Positions 53,438 to 61,310 of a stretch of DNA of 64,000 nt are shown here, in pieces. Numbering within the stretch: position 1 is the stretch's first letter; each line of letters starts with the position of its first letter. The position numbers were made by a program, and so were the translations under genes. The notes under the pieces were generated by a model. That model saw only the letters and a list, made by a program, of their open reading frames with translations, ran no database searches and was not told where the DNA came from. The DNA comes from an uncultured Saprospiraceae bacterium (GTDB lineage Bacteria > Bacteroidota > Bacteroidia > Chitinophagales > Saprospiraceae): positions 1 through 64,000 of the forward strand of contig CALMSO010000026.1 in NCBI GenBank assembly GCA_937872385.1. Reading direction: 5' to 3'.

Positions 53438-54874
53438 ATGTCTCTTCGGCAAATTTTTCTTTCCGGTGTGCGCTGGACGAGCTTAGCCTCGTTAGCCAGT
53501 TTTGTGCTGGGCATGGTGCAGGTGGCTATACTCGCACGCCTGCTGACCAAGTCCGACTTTGCCTGGGTCGCCATCGCCGGTGTCTTTGTCAATACAGGGC
53601 TACAATTGCAAATTGCCGGTATCAACGCTGCGATCGTACAACGCCCGGAAAACAAGCCGTTGGCATTATCTTCCTTATACTGGCTAAATATAACTATCGG
53701 CATTTTATTTAGTAGCATTATGATTATAATAGCCATATTATTAGCAAAAATTTACCAGTCGCCCATTTTATTATTCGTTACTGCGTTTTATAGCATAATA
53801 TTATTAATCAACGCTTTCAGTGTGCAATATAAGGCGCTTTTACAAAAAAATCTACATTTCCGGGCATTAGCTATTAGTGAAATATCAGGCACAGGTGCCG
53901 GATTTGCTCTCGCCATCTGGGCTGCGATACAGGGCTATGGCCCGTATGCATTAGTAGCAGGTTATTTAGCTCGCTATACAATAGAAATGCCCATCATTAT
54001 ATGGACAGGCAGCCAGCTGTTTCGGCCGCAGTGGCGCTTCCATTGGCAAAGTATTCGACCATATTTAGTATTTAGCGGTTTTCATTGGGCGGAGCGCATC
54101 ACGGTGCAACTTGGTAGCCAATTAGATATACTGCTCATTGGCAAGTTGTTAGGCAGCGAAGCCCTCGGTATTTATGATGTTTTTAAAAGAATTTTAGTGC
54201 GCCCTTTTCATTTACTAAATGAAATGTTGGAAAAAGTTACATTTCCTGTACTCGCGCATTTACAATATGATATAAAGCGGCAGGAAAAACTATTTTCACA
54301 ATTAATAAACCACCTGAGCACGGTTAACTTAGCGCTAATAATCGGATTAATAATTGTAGCTCAACCGCTTATCGGTTGGTATCTTGGTGCGGAATGGACC
54401 GCCTACACGCCTGTTTTTCAAGCACTTTGTGTATTTTGTTTATTTCACTATTTATTAAATCCCGCCGATACGCTGCTGCTGGCACAAGGGCGCATTCGCC
54501 AATGGCTGTATGCCCATATCATTTTATTACCTTTGCAAATGATTGTATTGTCTGCGGGCACATATTATGGACTCACGGGGGCTGCTGTGGCTAATGTAGG
54601 TGCGTATGCTCTATTCACGGGGGCTGTTTACACCTGGCTGATTGCCCCTGCATTACATACTGATATGATGCGCTTACTTAATAAGACCAGCATTCCATTT
54701 TTGATTGCAGCAATTGCTGCAACCGTCTCATTTTCAACGTTTTTTATACAAAAAAACAATGCCGCCCAGTGGATTGCTTTGCTGCTATTTATTGGATTAT
54801 ACATTTTGCTAAATTGGCGTTATAACAAAAAATTCACAACGATAATTCAGGAATTATTCAAGCGATTAATATGA
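53438..54874 (+). CDS. Wzx-type oligosaccharide flippase
   Basis: 478-residue membrane protein of the MATE/Wzx superfamily with about 12 to 14 helices. The start at MSLRQIFLSGVRWTSLASLASFV is typical of the family; an in-frame ATG at 53357 overlaps the opposite-strand gene and was rejected. Also visible are AILARLLTKSDFAWVAIAG and the inner region GSQLDILLIGKLLGSEALGIYDVFK. It moves lipid-linked repeat units across the inner membrane for export. The next gene overlaps by 4 bp (ATGA), so they are translationally coupled. The sequence is strongly AT-rich. Confidence 0.92.
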   Translation: MSLRQIFLSGVRWTSLASLASFVLGMVQVAILARLLTKSDFAWVAIAGVFVNTGLQLQIAGINAAIVQRPENKPLALSSLYWLNITIGILFSSIMIIIAILLAKIYQSPILLFVTAFYSIILLINAFSVQYKALLQKNLHFRALAISEISGTGAGFALAIWAAIQGYGPYALVAGYLARYTIEMPIIIWTGSQLFRPQWRFHWQSIRPYLVFSGFHWAERITVQLGSQLDILLIGKLLGSEALGIYDVFKRILVRPFHLLNEMLEKVTFPVLAHLQYDIKRQEKLFSQLINHLSTVNLALIIGLIIVAQPLIGWYLGAEWTAYTPVFQALCVFCLFHYLLNPADTLLLAQGRIRQWLYAHIILLPLQMIVLSAGTYYGLTGAAVANVGAYALFTGAVYTWLIAPALHTDMMRLLNKTSIPFLIAAIAATVSFSTFFIQKNNAAQWIALLLFIGLYILLNWRYNKKFTTIIQELFKRLI

Positions 54875-56580
54875 TATTAGTACTCTTTAACTGGTTGTTT
54901 ATTTTATGTACTTTAAGCATGTTAGGCTTAATTATAGCCGCATCATTTGGTCGGAAACTGCCGGAAACCCTTGCCACGCTTACGATAGATCAAGCTGTAA
55001 TGGTTGGGCTTGTAGCACTGACCACGCTCTGCAACATCATATCCCTTTGGTCGCCGATGAATATACAAGTAAATATTATCATTTCTGTACTTATTGTAAT
55101 TGGGTTTTTTATTTATAGAAAAGAGGCGTTTTTTATAATAAAAAAATGGCAATATGAATATAAGCAGCAACACTTACTTAGTAAAATCGCGTTTTTATTA
55201 CTTATCATTATTGCCATTATTAAAACGACTGGACCTTCTTTAGTAGATGACGAAGGCGGCTACCACCTGCCGCTCATCCGATGGATAGAGCACTTTCCGG
55301 TCGTGCCGGGCATTGCCAATATTGAAGATCGTATGGGTTTTAATCCTTCCATTTACATGGCCAATGCTTATTTTAGCATGGGCTGGCTTTTCTCTGGCGG
55401 TTTATATGATGTAAATAGTTTTTTATTTATCATTTTTGGGTATGCATTCATAAGCGGTTTTAATCGTTTTGTAAAAAATGATTTCCGATATTTATTATCG
55501 GGGTTAGTGCAAGTAGGTGCGCTGGTGTTTTTATTTCGAGCCTACCTCACTACTATGGATGCCGATTTTATTTACTTGTACGGCAGTATTTATCTGTTAA
55601 TTATTTTTATGCAAAAAATTGAAACGGGTACCTTAGCAAAGGCTGACTTCGCGGCATTGGTTTTCATGAGCTTATTCACTTTCATAATTACTAATAAGTT
55701 TATTGTCGGTTTACTGGTGCCTCTGCCGATTTGGTTATTATTTTTATGGTTAAAAAATAGACACTTTTTATTTAGTGGCAGCCTCATTATTACTTGTGTT
55801 GCTATGGTTGGCGTTTGGGTGCTGCGCAATTATTACCTATCTGGTTATTTAGTTTATCCCCTATTTTTTATAGACATTTTTCCGGTGGACTGGAAAGTGC
55901 CGCGTACATTAGCGATGGGGCAATATCATTATGTATTAGAATACGCAAAAATGGAAATTACACAGCCTTTTAATGAATATTTTAATCACAATTATACCTG
56001 GAAAGCCTGGTTTCCGGTGTGGTTTGAGCGTGTTTGGGGCTTGGCTGTTGGGAAAGTTATTATTCTATTAACCCCATTAAGTATCTTATTGATTTTATAT
56101 CATAGTTTGTCCATTCCAAAGGAAGGCCGGCAACGCTCGTATATAATTTTACTATTGTTTTTGTTAATGGCTACATTGGTCTGGTTGCTGCGCGCGCCCG
56201 CCATTCGCTTTGCTTGGGGCTGGCTTCTACCCATGTATGTAATATCGCTGGGGTTGTTATTACAAAAATGGTTATTAAAGCATCAAGTTTTATTCAAAAT
56301 GGCTTTGCTTGCCCTGTTATTTACCTCATTAATGCGCAGTAGTATTGCCTCGGTGATAGAATTTCCTGATATTACGAAGCATTGGTTATATCCTACGCCG
56401 GTGGAAATTGGAAATATGCACACAACAATATCATGGAATGAAAACGAGCTAAAAATTTCGGAAGATAATTTTTGTCGAGGGCTGCAGCCGCCTTGTCTGC
56501 CTCGATATTATCATCCAGCGCTACGCTTGCGAGGTGAAAAAATAACAGATGGTTTCAAAATTATTACATCGAATGAATAA
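54871..56580 (+). CDS. Polytopic membrane protein, LIC_10190-like
   Basis: 569-residue protein with about a dozen hydrophobic helices and a periplasmic motif after helix 4, SLVDDEGGYHLPLIRWIEHFPVVPGIANIEDRMGFN split across positions about 124-160, which resembles the LIC_10190 family of surface-polysaccharide locus membrane proteins. The aspartate-glutamate pair in the first large loop recalls GT-C glycosyltransferases, so it may be one. It overlaps the flippase stop by 4 bp and is followed 3 bp later by a GT4 gene. Function not established. Confidence 0.75.
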   Translation: MILVLFNWLFILCTLSMLGLIIAASFGRKLPETLATLTIDQAVMVGLVALTTLCNIISLWSPMNIQVNIIISVLIVIGFFIYRKEAFFIIKKWQYEYKQQHLLSKIAFLLLIIIAIIKTTGPSLVDDEGGYHLPLIRWIEHFPVVPGIANIEDRMGFNPSIYMANAYFSMGWLFSGGLYDVNSFLFIIFGYAFISGFNRFVKNDFRYLLSGLVQVGALVFLFRAYLTTMDADFIYLYGSIYLLIIFMQKIETGTLAKADFAALVFMSLFTFIITNKFIVGLLVPLPIWLLFLWLKNRHFLFSGSLIITCVAMVGVWVLRNYYLSGYLVYPLFFIDIFPVDWKVPRTLAMGQYHYVLEYAKMEITQPFNEYFNHNYTWKAWFPVWFERVWGLAVGKVIILLTPLSILLILYHSLSIPKEGRQRSYIILLLFLLMATLVWLLRAPAIRFAWGWLLPMYVISLGLLLQKWLLKHQVLFKMALLALLFTSLMRSSIASVIEFPDITKHWLYPTPVEIGNMHTTISWNENELKISEDNFCRGLQPPCLPRYYHPALRLRGEKITDGFKIITSNE

Positions 56581-56583
56581 CCT

Positions 56584-57870
56584 ATGCGTATTCTAATCAT
56601 TACCACACAATATCATCCAGCATTAAATCCTAATGTATTTCGTTGGTCTGCCATAGCCGAGCACTGGACTCAACAAGGGCATGAGGTGCATATATTATGT
56701 GCGCGGCGGCGGGGTGTGGCAAATGAAAGCGAGATAAATAAAGTGCATGTGCATCGGGCAGGACAGGCTTCCTTATTAGACATGATGTATAATTTACTAA
56801 ATATCCGGCAGCGGCGCGGTGAATTAAGTGTAAATAGACCAGTAAATAAAAATAAAATCCGGCTTTGGGTAGAAAAATTAGTGGACTTCACCTGGCGCAT
56901 AATTTATTGGCCCGATGGCAGTTGTGTATGGTATCTTGCTGCTAAAAAAAGAGCCATAAAGCTGCAACAAATTTTTGATTTTGAGGCAGTTATAAGCGTA
57001 GCACAACCCTTCACGCCGCACCTCGTGGCAGCGGCCTTGAAGCGCCGTTTTCCACAAATCCAATGGTTAATGGACATCGAAGACCCTTTCGCTTTTTCTG
57101 AAGCTGTTTTTATTAATAATCGGCGTTTGTATCAGCGCTTTAATTACAAACAGGAAGGACGATTGCTCGCCCAAGCCAACGCTGTGAGCGTAACGGTGGA
57201 TACCGCCATGCAGCGCTATAAGCAGCATTTTTCTTTGATTATCAACAAGATAGCTGTAACGCCGCCGCTGTATTCGCTGCCAAAAGCGGCAGAAAAATTC
57301 ACAGTGACTCCGGATAAAATTCACATCGGTTATTTTGGTGCTTTTTATTACCCGATTCGCAGTCCGGATATATTATTGGAATTATTCCAAAAACTAAATA
57401 AACCTGATTGGGTATTACATTTTTTTGGCGAAATAGCACCTGTATTTCAACCTGTATTTACCAAATATACAGCGCTATTGCCTAATTTACAATTGCACGG
57501 ATTGGTTCCGCGCGTGCAGGTAGCAGCGGCCATGCAAGCGATGCATGTATTAGTAAATGTTGGCAATACCACCGATTATCATTTACCCAGCAAATGCGCG
57601 GATTATATGATGAGTGGCAAGCCTATTATTAATCTATCATATAGTAATCCTGATCCGTTTACCGACTTTATGCGGCCGTATCCGATGGTGCTACATATAG
57701 ATGTGCGAGCTGGGCTAAAAGATTTACATTTAGAAAAAATTCATACTTTTATCGCTCAAAATCAAGATAAAAAGATAGATCAAGCACAATTAGAAGCCCT
57801 AATCAAACCTTACACCGTAGCACACGTTGCTGACCAATATTGGCAGCTTTTGCAGAAAAGTACAGACTAA
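56584..57870 (+). CDS. Glycosyltransferase family 4 protein
   Basis: 428-residue GT-B glycosyltransferase. N-terminal Rossmann start LIITTQYHPALNPNVFRWSAIAEHW, then VAQPFTPHLVAAALKRRFP and WLMDIEDPFAFSE. The donor domain begins IHIGYFGAFYYPIRSPDILLELF and includes VPRVQVAAAMQAMHVLVNVGN and KCADYMMSGKPIINLSYSN, where the EC-motif glutamate of GT4 is replaced by S/K-containing residues (SKCADYMMSG). It is co-oriented with flippase and membrane protein genes (3-bp gap) and probably builds the exported repeat unit. Sugar specificity unknown. Confidence 0.88.
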   Translation: MRILIITTQYHPALNPNVFRWSAIAEHWTQQGHEVHILCARRRGVANESEINKVHVHRAGQASLLDMMYNLLNIRQRRGELSVNRPVNKNKIRLWVEKLVDFTWRIIYWPDGSCVWYLAAKKRAIKLQQIFDFEAVISVAQPFTPHLVAAALKRRFPQIQWLMDIEDPFAFSEAVFINNRRLYQRFNYKQEGRLLAQANAVSVTVDTAMQRYKQHFSLIINKIAVTPPLYSLPKAAEKFTVTPDKIHIGYFGAFYYPIRSPDILLELFQKLNKPDWVLHFFGEIAPVFQPVFTKYTALLPNLQLHGLVPRVQVAAAMQAMHVLVNVGNTTDYHLPSKCADYMMSGKPIINLSYSNPDPFTDFMRPYPMVLHIDVRAGLKDLHLEKIHTFIAQNQDKKIDQAQLEALIKPYTVAHVADQYWQLLQKSTD

Positions 57871-57934
57871 TATCACAAAATAATATTACCTTTATTTCCA
57901 AAATAATATTCACCTGACATCAAAGCATTGAGAT

Positions 57935-58471
57935 ATGGCAAAAAAGAACTGGAATTCGGAAAAATTTGTCAGCACTGCAGCAATATTTATCAGCATTATC
58001 ACGCTAATCGTTTTTATTTACCAAACGCGGCTCATGCATGAGCAGCAGCGATTATCCGTAATGCCTTATCTTTCTATCAGTAATTATGGAACCGGCGGCC
58101 CCAATTATAAATTAATGATTTCTAATAACGGTATTGGTCCTGCATTTATTGAGTCCGTGAAAGTAACGTATAAAGGTGAAGTGTATAATGATATGGATGT
58201 GTTCCTATTTTTATATAACAACATAGTTGCCACGAAAGAAATACAAAATTTTAATCATTCCAACATTTACGAAGGGCTGATGATACCGGCGGGCGAACGG
58301 ATACCACACTTAGAAATCGTGAATTCAGCGCCTGATGCGGATAAATTACTGACCATTTTAGCAGAAACGTTTGCTACGGGAGATGCTGTTTTTGAAGTTG
58401 TTTACGCTTCCATTTACAAAGAAAAATGGCTACTTCGTTCGGGGGATACTCGTCCGACAAAAATCCGGTGA
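57935..58471 (+). CDS. Single-pass membrane protein of unknown function
   Basis: 178-residue protein with one membrane helix (FVSTAAIFISIITLIVFIYQT, split here as residues about 11-31) and a soluble C-terminal part with beta-rich stretches (SISNYGTGGPNYKLMISNNGIGPAFIESV, in shorter pieces). Proteins of this layout are common in Bacteroidota and have no assigned role. It follows the GT4 gene by 64 bp on the same strand, and may be the last gene of that unit. AT-rich like its neighbours. Confidence 0.7.
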   Translation: MAKKNWNSEKFVSTAAIFISIITLIVFIYQTRLMHEQQRLSVMPYLSISNYGTGGPNYKLMISNNGIGPAFIESVKVTYKGEVYNDMDVFLFLYNNIVATKEIQNFNHSNIYEGLMIPAGERIPHLEIVNSAPDADKLLTILAETFATGDAVFEVVYASIYKEKWLLRSGDTRPTKIR

Positions 58472-58500
58472 ATATTTTTTCGGTTTTTATTTATTACACA

Positions 58501-59409
58501 TCAAATATTTTGCCGTAACCATTGTAATATTTCAGATTCTGCTAATATGATATTCCATTGCAAATCATTCACCGTAGGCGTGTGGTAAATAAACGCATCA
58601 ATATGTTGCGGATAAAAATTGGACCAATCGTTTTTTATTACAAAAAAATGCCCCGCTCGTGCTTTTGCAAACTGACGCGCCCAGGTATAGTTGGTAGTCA
58701 CAACGGGTAATCCTAAAGCACAGTATTCCAGCAGTTTAAGTGAAGGTTGCCGGTCGTAAGGATAAACGGGTGGGATGTAATTCAATCCGTAGCGCGCCTG
58801 CTGAAGCCAGTGGGGTATCTGTGTGTAAGGCACCTGGCCAGCAAAATGTACATTGGTTACATGACCAAACCTGCGGCGGAGCGCCTCGCCCGGTTCGCCT
58901 ACCAACAAAAGCGTATGCGCAGGGAAGCGCTCACTAAATATTTGTAATAATATATCGAGGCGGCGGGCTTTATCCATGGCACCATGATACACAAAATCGT
59001 AGCGCTTTTCAGCGGTTTGGTATCCGAAAAAATGTGCGCCTATCCCTGCATCTCGAAAGCGGAAAGGGGTTTTGTTTTTAAAGCGTAATTCTTTCTTTAT
59101 CAAATGATTATGAAAAATTCGCAAATCAGGACGAGGGTTCAAATACCGTTTAAGTCGGTTTTTCCAGCGCGCGAAAGGCGGCAACGACAAAGAAATGTAC
59201 TCATGAATTTTCAGGCGGCCGGGCACCCTCGGCAAGCGATCCATGCCCATGAAGTGCCATTCGACGGCAAAGTCAGGCAACTGCTCGGGCCGGGGCTGCA
59301 CAAAGACTTCTGACAGAAAGCCATGCTGCCCCAGAAATGCCTGGTATGCCTCTATTTCCGGAAGGTAAGCACTGCCCGGATGGATGAATGCGATACGGCG
59401 GTTGCTCAT
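58501..59409 (-). CDS. Glycosyltransferase family 4-like protein
   Basis: 302-residue, short GT-B protein: the first half (RRIAFIHPGSAYLPEIEAYQAFL, then VEWHFMGMDRLPR) is reduced, and the second half has YDFVYHGAMDKARRLDILLQIF, LLLVGEPGE, GQVPYTQIPHWLQQARYGLNYIPP and QPSLKLLEYCALGLPVVTTNY, with the GT4 donor motif around K-x-LEYCALG. A TTG at 59424 overlaps the rsmI stop; the ATG at 59409 (MSNRRIAF) was chosen. It may be translationally coupled to rsmI just upstream, 11 bp away. Likely a cell-surface glycan enzyme. Confidence 0.85.
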   Translation of the reverse strand: MSNRRIAFIHPGSAYLPEIEAYQAFLGQHGFLSEVFVQPRPEQLPDFAVEWHFMGMDRLPRVPGRLKIHEYISLSLPPFARWKNRLKRYLNPRPDLRIFHNHLIKKELRFKNKTPFRFRDAGIGAHFFGYQTAEKRYDFVYHGAMDKARRLDILLQIFSERFPAHTLLLVGEPGEALRRRFGHVTNVHFAGQVPYTQIPHWLQQARYGLNYIPPVYPYDRQPSLKLLEYCALGLPVVTTNYTWARQFAKARAGHFFVIKNDWSNFYPQHIDAFIYHTPTVNDLQWNIILAESEILQWLRQNI

Positions 59410-59420
59410 GGGATGGATTT

Positions 59421-60089
59421 TCAAATCTGACCAGCGACAACGATGACGATTTCCCCTTTTACCGCAGGCTGCGCAGCGTAGTGCGCCTGGAGGTTGGTCA
59501 GCGTATCGGTACGGACGTCTTCATGCAATTTTGTCAGCTCGCGGGCCACGCAAGCCAATCGCTCAGGCCCACAGTGCTCTGCCAGTTGTTCCAAGCACTT
59601 GACGAGGCGGTTGGGCGATTCGTACAAAACGAAAGTATGCGGCAGCATTGAAAGATACTGCAAGCGCGTTTGCCGACCTTTTTTGTGGGGCAGGAAGCCC
59701 TCGAAAAAAAACTTGTCGCAAGGAATACCCGAAGCCACCAAAGCCGGCACAAAGGCCGTAGCCCCCGGCAGGCACTCCACGCGCACGCCCGCCTGCACAC
59801 AAGCCCGCACCAGCAGAAACCCCGGATCGGAAATGCCCGGTGTACCTGCATCAGAGATGAGGGCCATGGTAGCGCCATTTTGCAATTGTTCTATCAATCC
59901 GGGTAAGGTACCGTGCTCATTATGAGTATGATAGGAACGAAGGGGCGTTGTGATTTCGTACTGATCGAACAGCTTGCGCGAGGTGCGCGTGTCTTCCGCG
60001 AGTACTAATTGTACCTCCCGCAGTATGCGAATGGCGCGCAGGGTGATGTCTTCTAAGTTGCCAATAGGCGTAGGTACAACGTAGAGCAT
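59421..60089 (-). CDS. rsmI: 16S rRNA (cytidine-1402-2'-O)-methyltransferase
   Basis: Methylates the 2'-OH of C1402 in the decoding centre of 16S rRNA. The 222-residue protein has the family start LYVVPTPIGNLEDITLRAIRIL, LVLAEDTRTSRKLFDQY, ALISDAGTPGISDPGFLLVRACV (SAM-binding loop), and the closing TKLHEDVRTDTL. It is slightly shorter than E. coli RsmI, without the C-terminal extension, as is usual in Bacteroidota. It lies in a reverse-strand run with purS and pssA (30-bp gap to purS). Confidence 0.95.
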   Translation of the reverse strand: MLYVVPTPIGNLEDITLRAIRILREVQLVLAEDTRTSRKLFDQYEITTPLRSYHTHNEHGTLPGLIEQLQNGATMALISDAGTPGISDPGFLLVRACVQAGVRVECLPGATAFVPALVASGIPCDKFFFEGFLPHKKGRQTRLQYLSMLPHTFVLYESPNRLVKCLEQLAEHCGPERLACVARELTKLHEDVRTDTLTNLQAHYAAQPAVKGEIVIVVAGQI

Positions 60090-60119
60090 AGCAGTGCAGT
60101 GAATGTGCTCTCAGGACAA

Positions 60120-60377
60120 TCAAGCTTCGACGGCCTTGAGTTCAAAGGTGTAAGCTTCCATAATCAGGTTAGCCAGAATTTTTTTACAGGCGGTTTCTAC
60201 GGTCTCGCGGGCGGCAGCTTCCGACTCGGCTTGCAGGGTCATCACAATACGTTTGCCGATGCGCACGTCTTCTACGCCCTGAATATGCACATGGTGCAGG
60301 TTTTTGGCTACGGTTTTGCCCTGTGGGTCGAGCAGTTCCCGATGGGGCATAATGTTTATTTCAGCTACGAATTTCAT
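60120..60377 (-). CDS. purS: Phosphoribosylformylglycinamidine synthase, PurS subunit
   Basis: Small subunit of the PurLQS complex of purine synthesis, linking glutaminase PurQ and synthetase PurL. The 85-residue length and the pattern FVAEINIMPHRELLDPQGKTV, HHVHIQGVEDVRIGKRI and ACKKILANLIMEAYTFEL are typical. Its 5' end overlaps the pssA coding end by 17 bp, so the two are cotranscribed. purL and purQ are not in the window. Confidence 0.92.
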   Translation of the reverse strand: MKFVAEINIMPHRELLDPQGKTVAKNLHHVHIQGVEDVRIGKRIVMTLQAESEAAARETVETACKKILANLIMEAYTFELKAVEA

Positions 60378-61083
60378 GTTTGTTCAGATATTGTACGATA
60401 GAAAAAACGATGTAAATAATGATAATCAGCGAGAGGGCTGCTTCTCGCAATGCCAATAGCAAAATGACGGCTATGGCTGCAAAGATAAATTTTATCTCAT
60501 TGCCAAGCCATGTAAACTGGGCAAATTTGAAACTGAACATCGGCAGCTCAGAAATCATTAATCCGGATAAAATGACAATGCAACCGTACAACACCACCGG
60601 ATGCGTAACCACTGCGCGCAAGCCAAAGGAATCGAAATGCGCAATCAGCAGCAGCCCCACCACAAAAAGGGTGCACGCCGGCGTGGGCAGCCCAATAAAA
60701 TCGGTGGATTGGCGGGTATCTATATTAAATTTTGCTAAGCGCAAACCGGCAAAAACACTGAGCACAAAACCCGGCAGGGCCGCCATCGGCAAAAGCGCAT
60801 CGGCATTGGGCTGCGCGCCCAGCAACAGTTGGTAAAACATAGCGCCCGGCGCCACGCCAAAGCTCACCACATCCGCCAGCGAGTCTAATTGCTTACCTAT
60901 TTCAGAAGACACCCCCAGTAGCCGCGCCACTGCGCCATCTAAAAAATCAGCGAGCAAACCCAGCCCAATGAATAGAGCCGCCAGCAAATACGCACCACTT
61001 AGCACACACACCACAGCGCAGCAGCCGCAAAAAAGATTGAGCAGGGTAATACTGTTGGGAATATGCTTTTTTATCATTTCCAT
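60361..61083 (-). CDS. pssA: CDP-diacylglycerol-serine O-phosphatidyltransferase
   Basis: Inner-membrane enzyme making phosphatidylserine, the precursor of phosphatidylethanolamine. The 240-residue protein has several hydrophobic helices and the CDP-alcohol phosphatidyltransferase signature D-G-x2-A-R-x8-G-x3-D-x3-D, seen as FLDGAVARLL, then GKQLDSLADVVSFG, followed by VAPGAMFYQ. This is the PssA type rather than the PLD-like type. It is the first gene of the reverse-strand run pssA, purS, rsmI, GT4-like; psd is not adjacent. Confidence 0.95.
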   Translation of the reverse strand: MEMIKKHIPNSITLLNLFCGCCAVVCVLSGAYLLAALFIGLGLLADFLDGAVARLLGVSSEIGKQLDSLADVVSFGVAPGAMFYQLLLGAQPNADALLPMAALPGFVLSVFAGLRLAKFNIDTRQSTDFIGLPTPACTLFVVGLLLIAHFDSFGLRAVVTHPVVLYGCIVILSGLMISELPMFSFKFAQFTWLGNEIKFIFAAIAVILLLALREAALSLIIIIYIVFSIVQYLNKHEIRS

Positions 61084-61310
61084 CCAACGAATTAGCTTGT
61101 AAAAGTAGTCTTTTTATTGAAAATGGGTATTCAAAGCCGTCCAGGTGTTAAAACCCGTTAAAATTCAGCATTTGTCAAATATCTGCGATTTTGTATTTAA
61201 ATTGTCTGCACTTTCCGGCATCTAAAATCGTTATACATAGGCAATTATCTACACAGAAAAGCAAGACACCCAAAAAATTTCCACCAAATTTGTAAAAATA
61301 CCAACAGACT

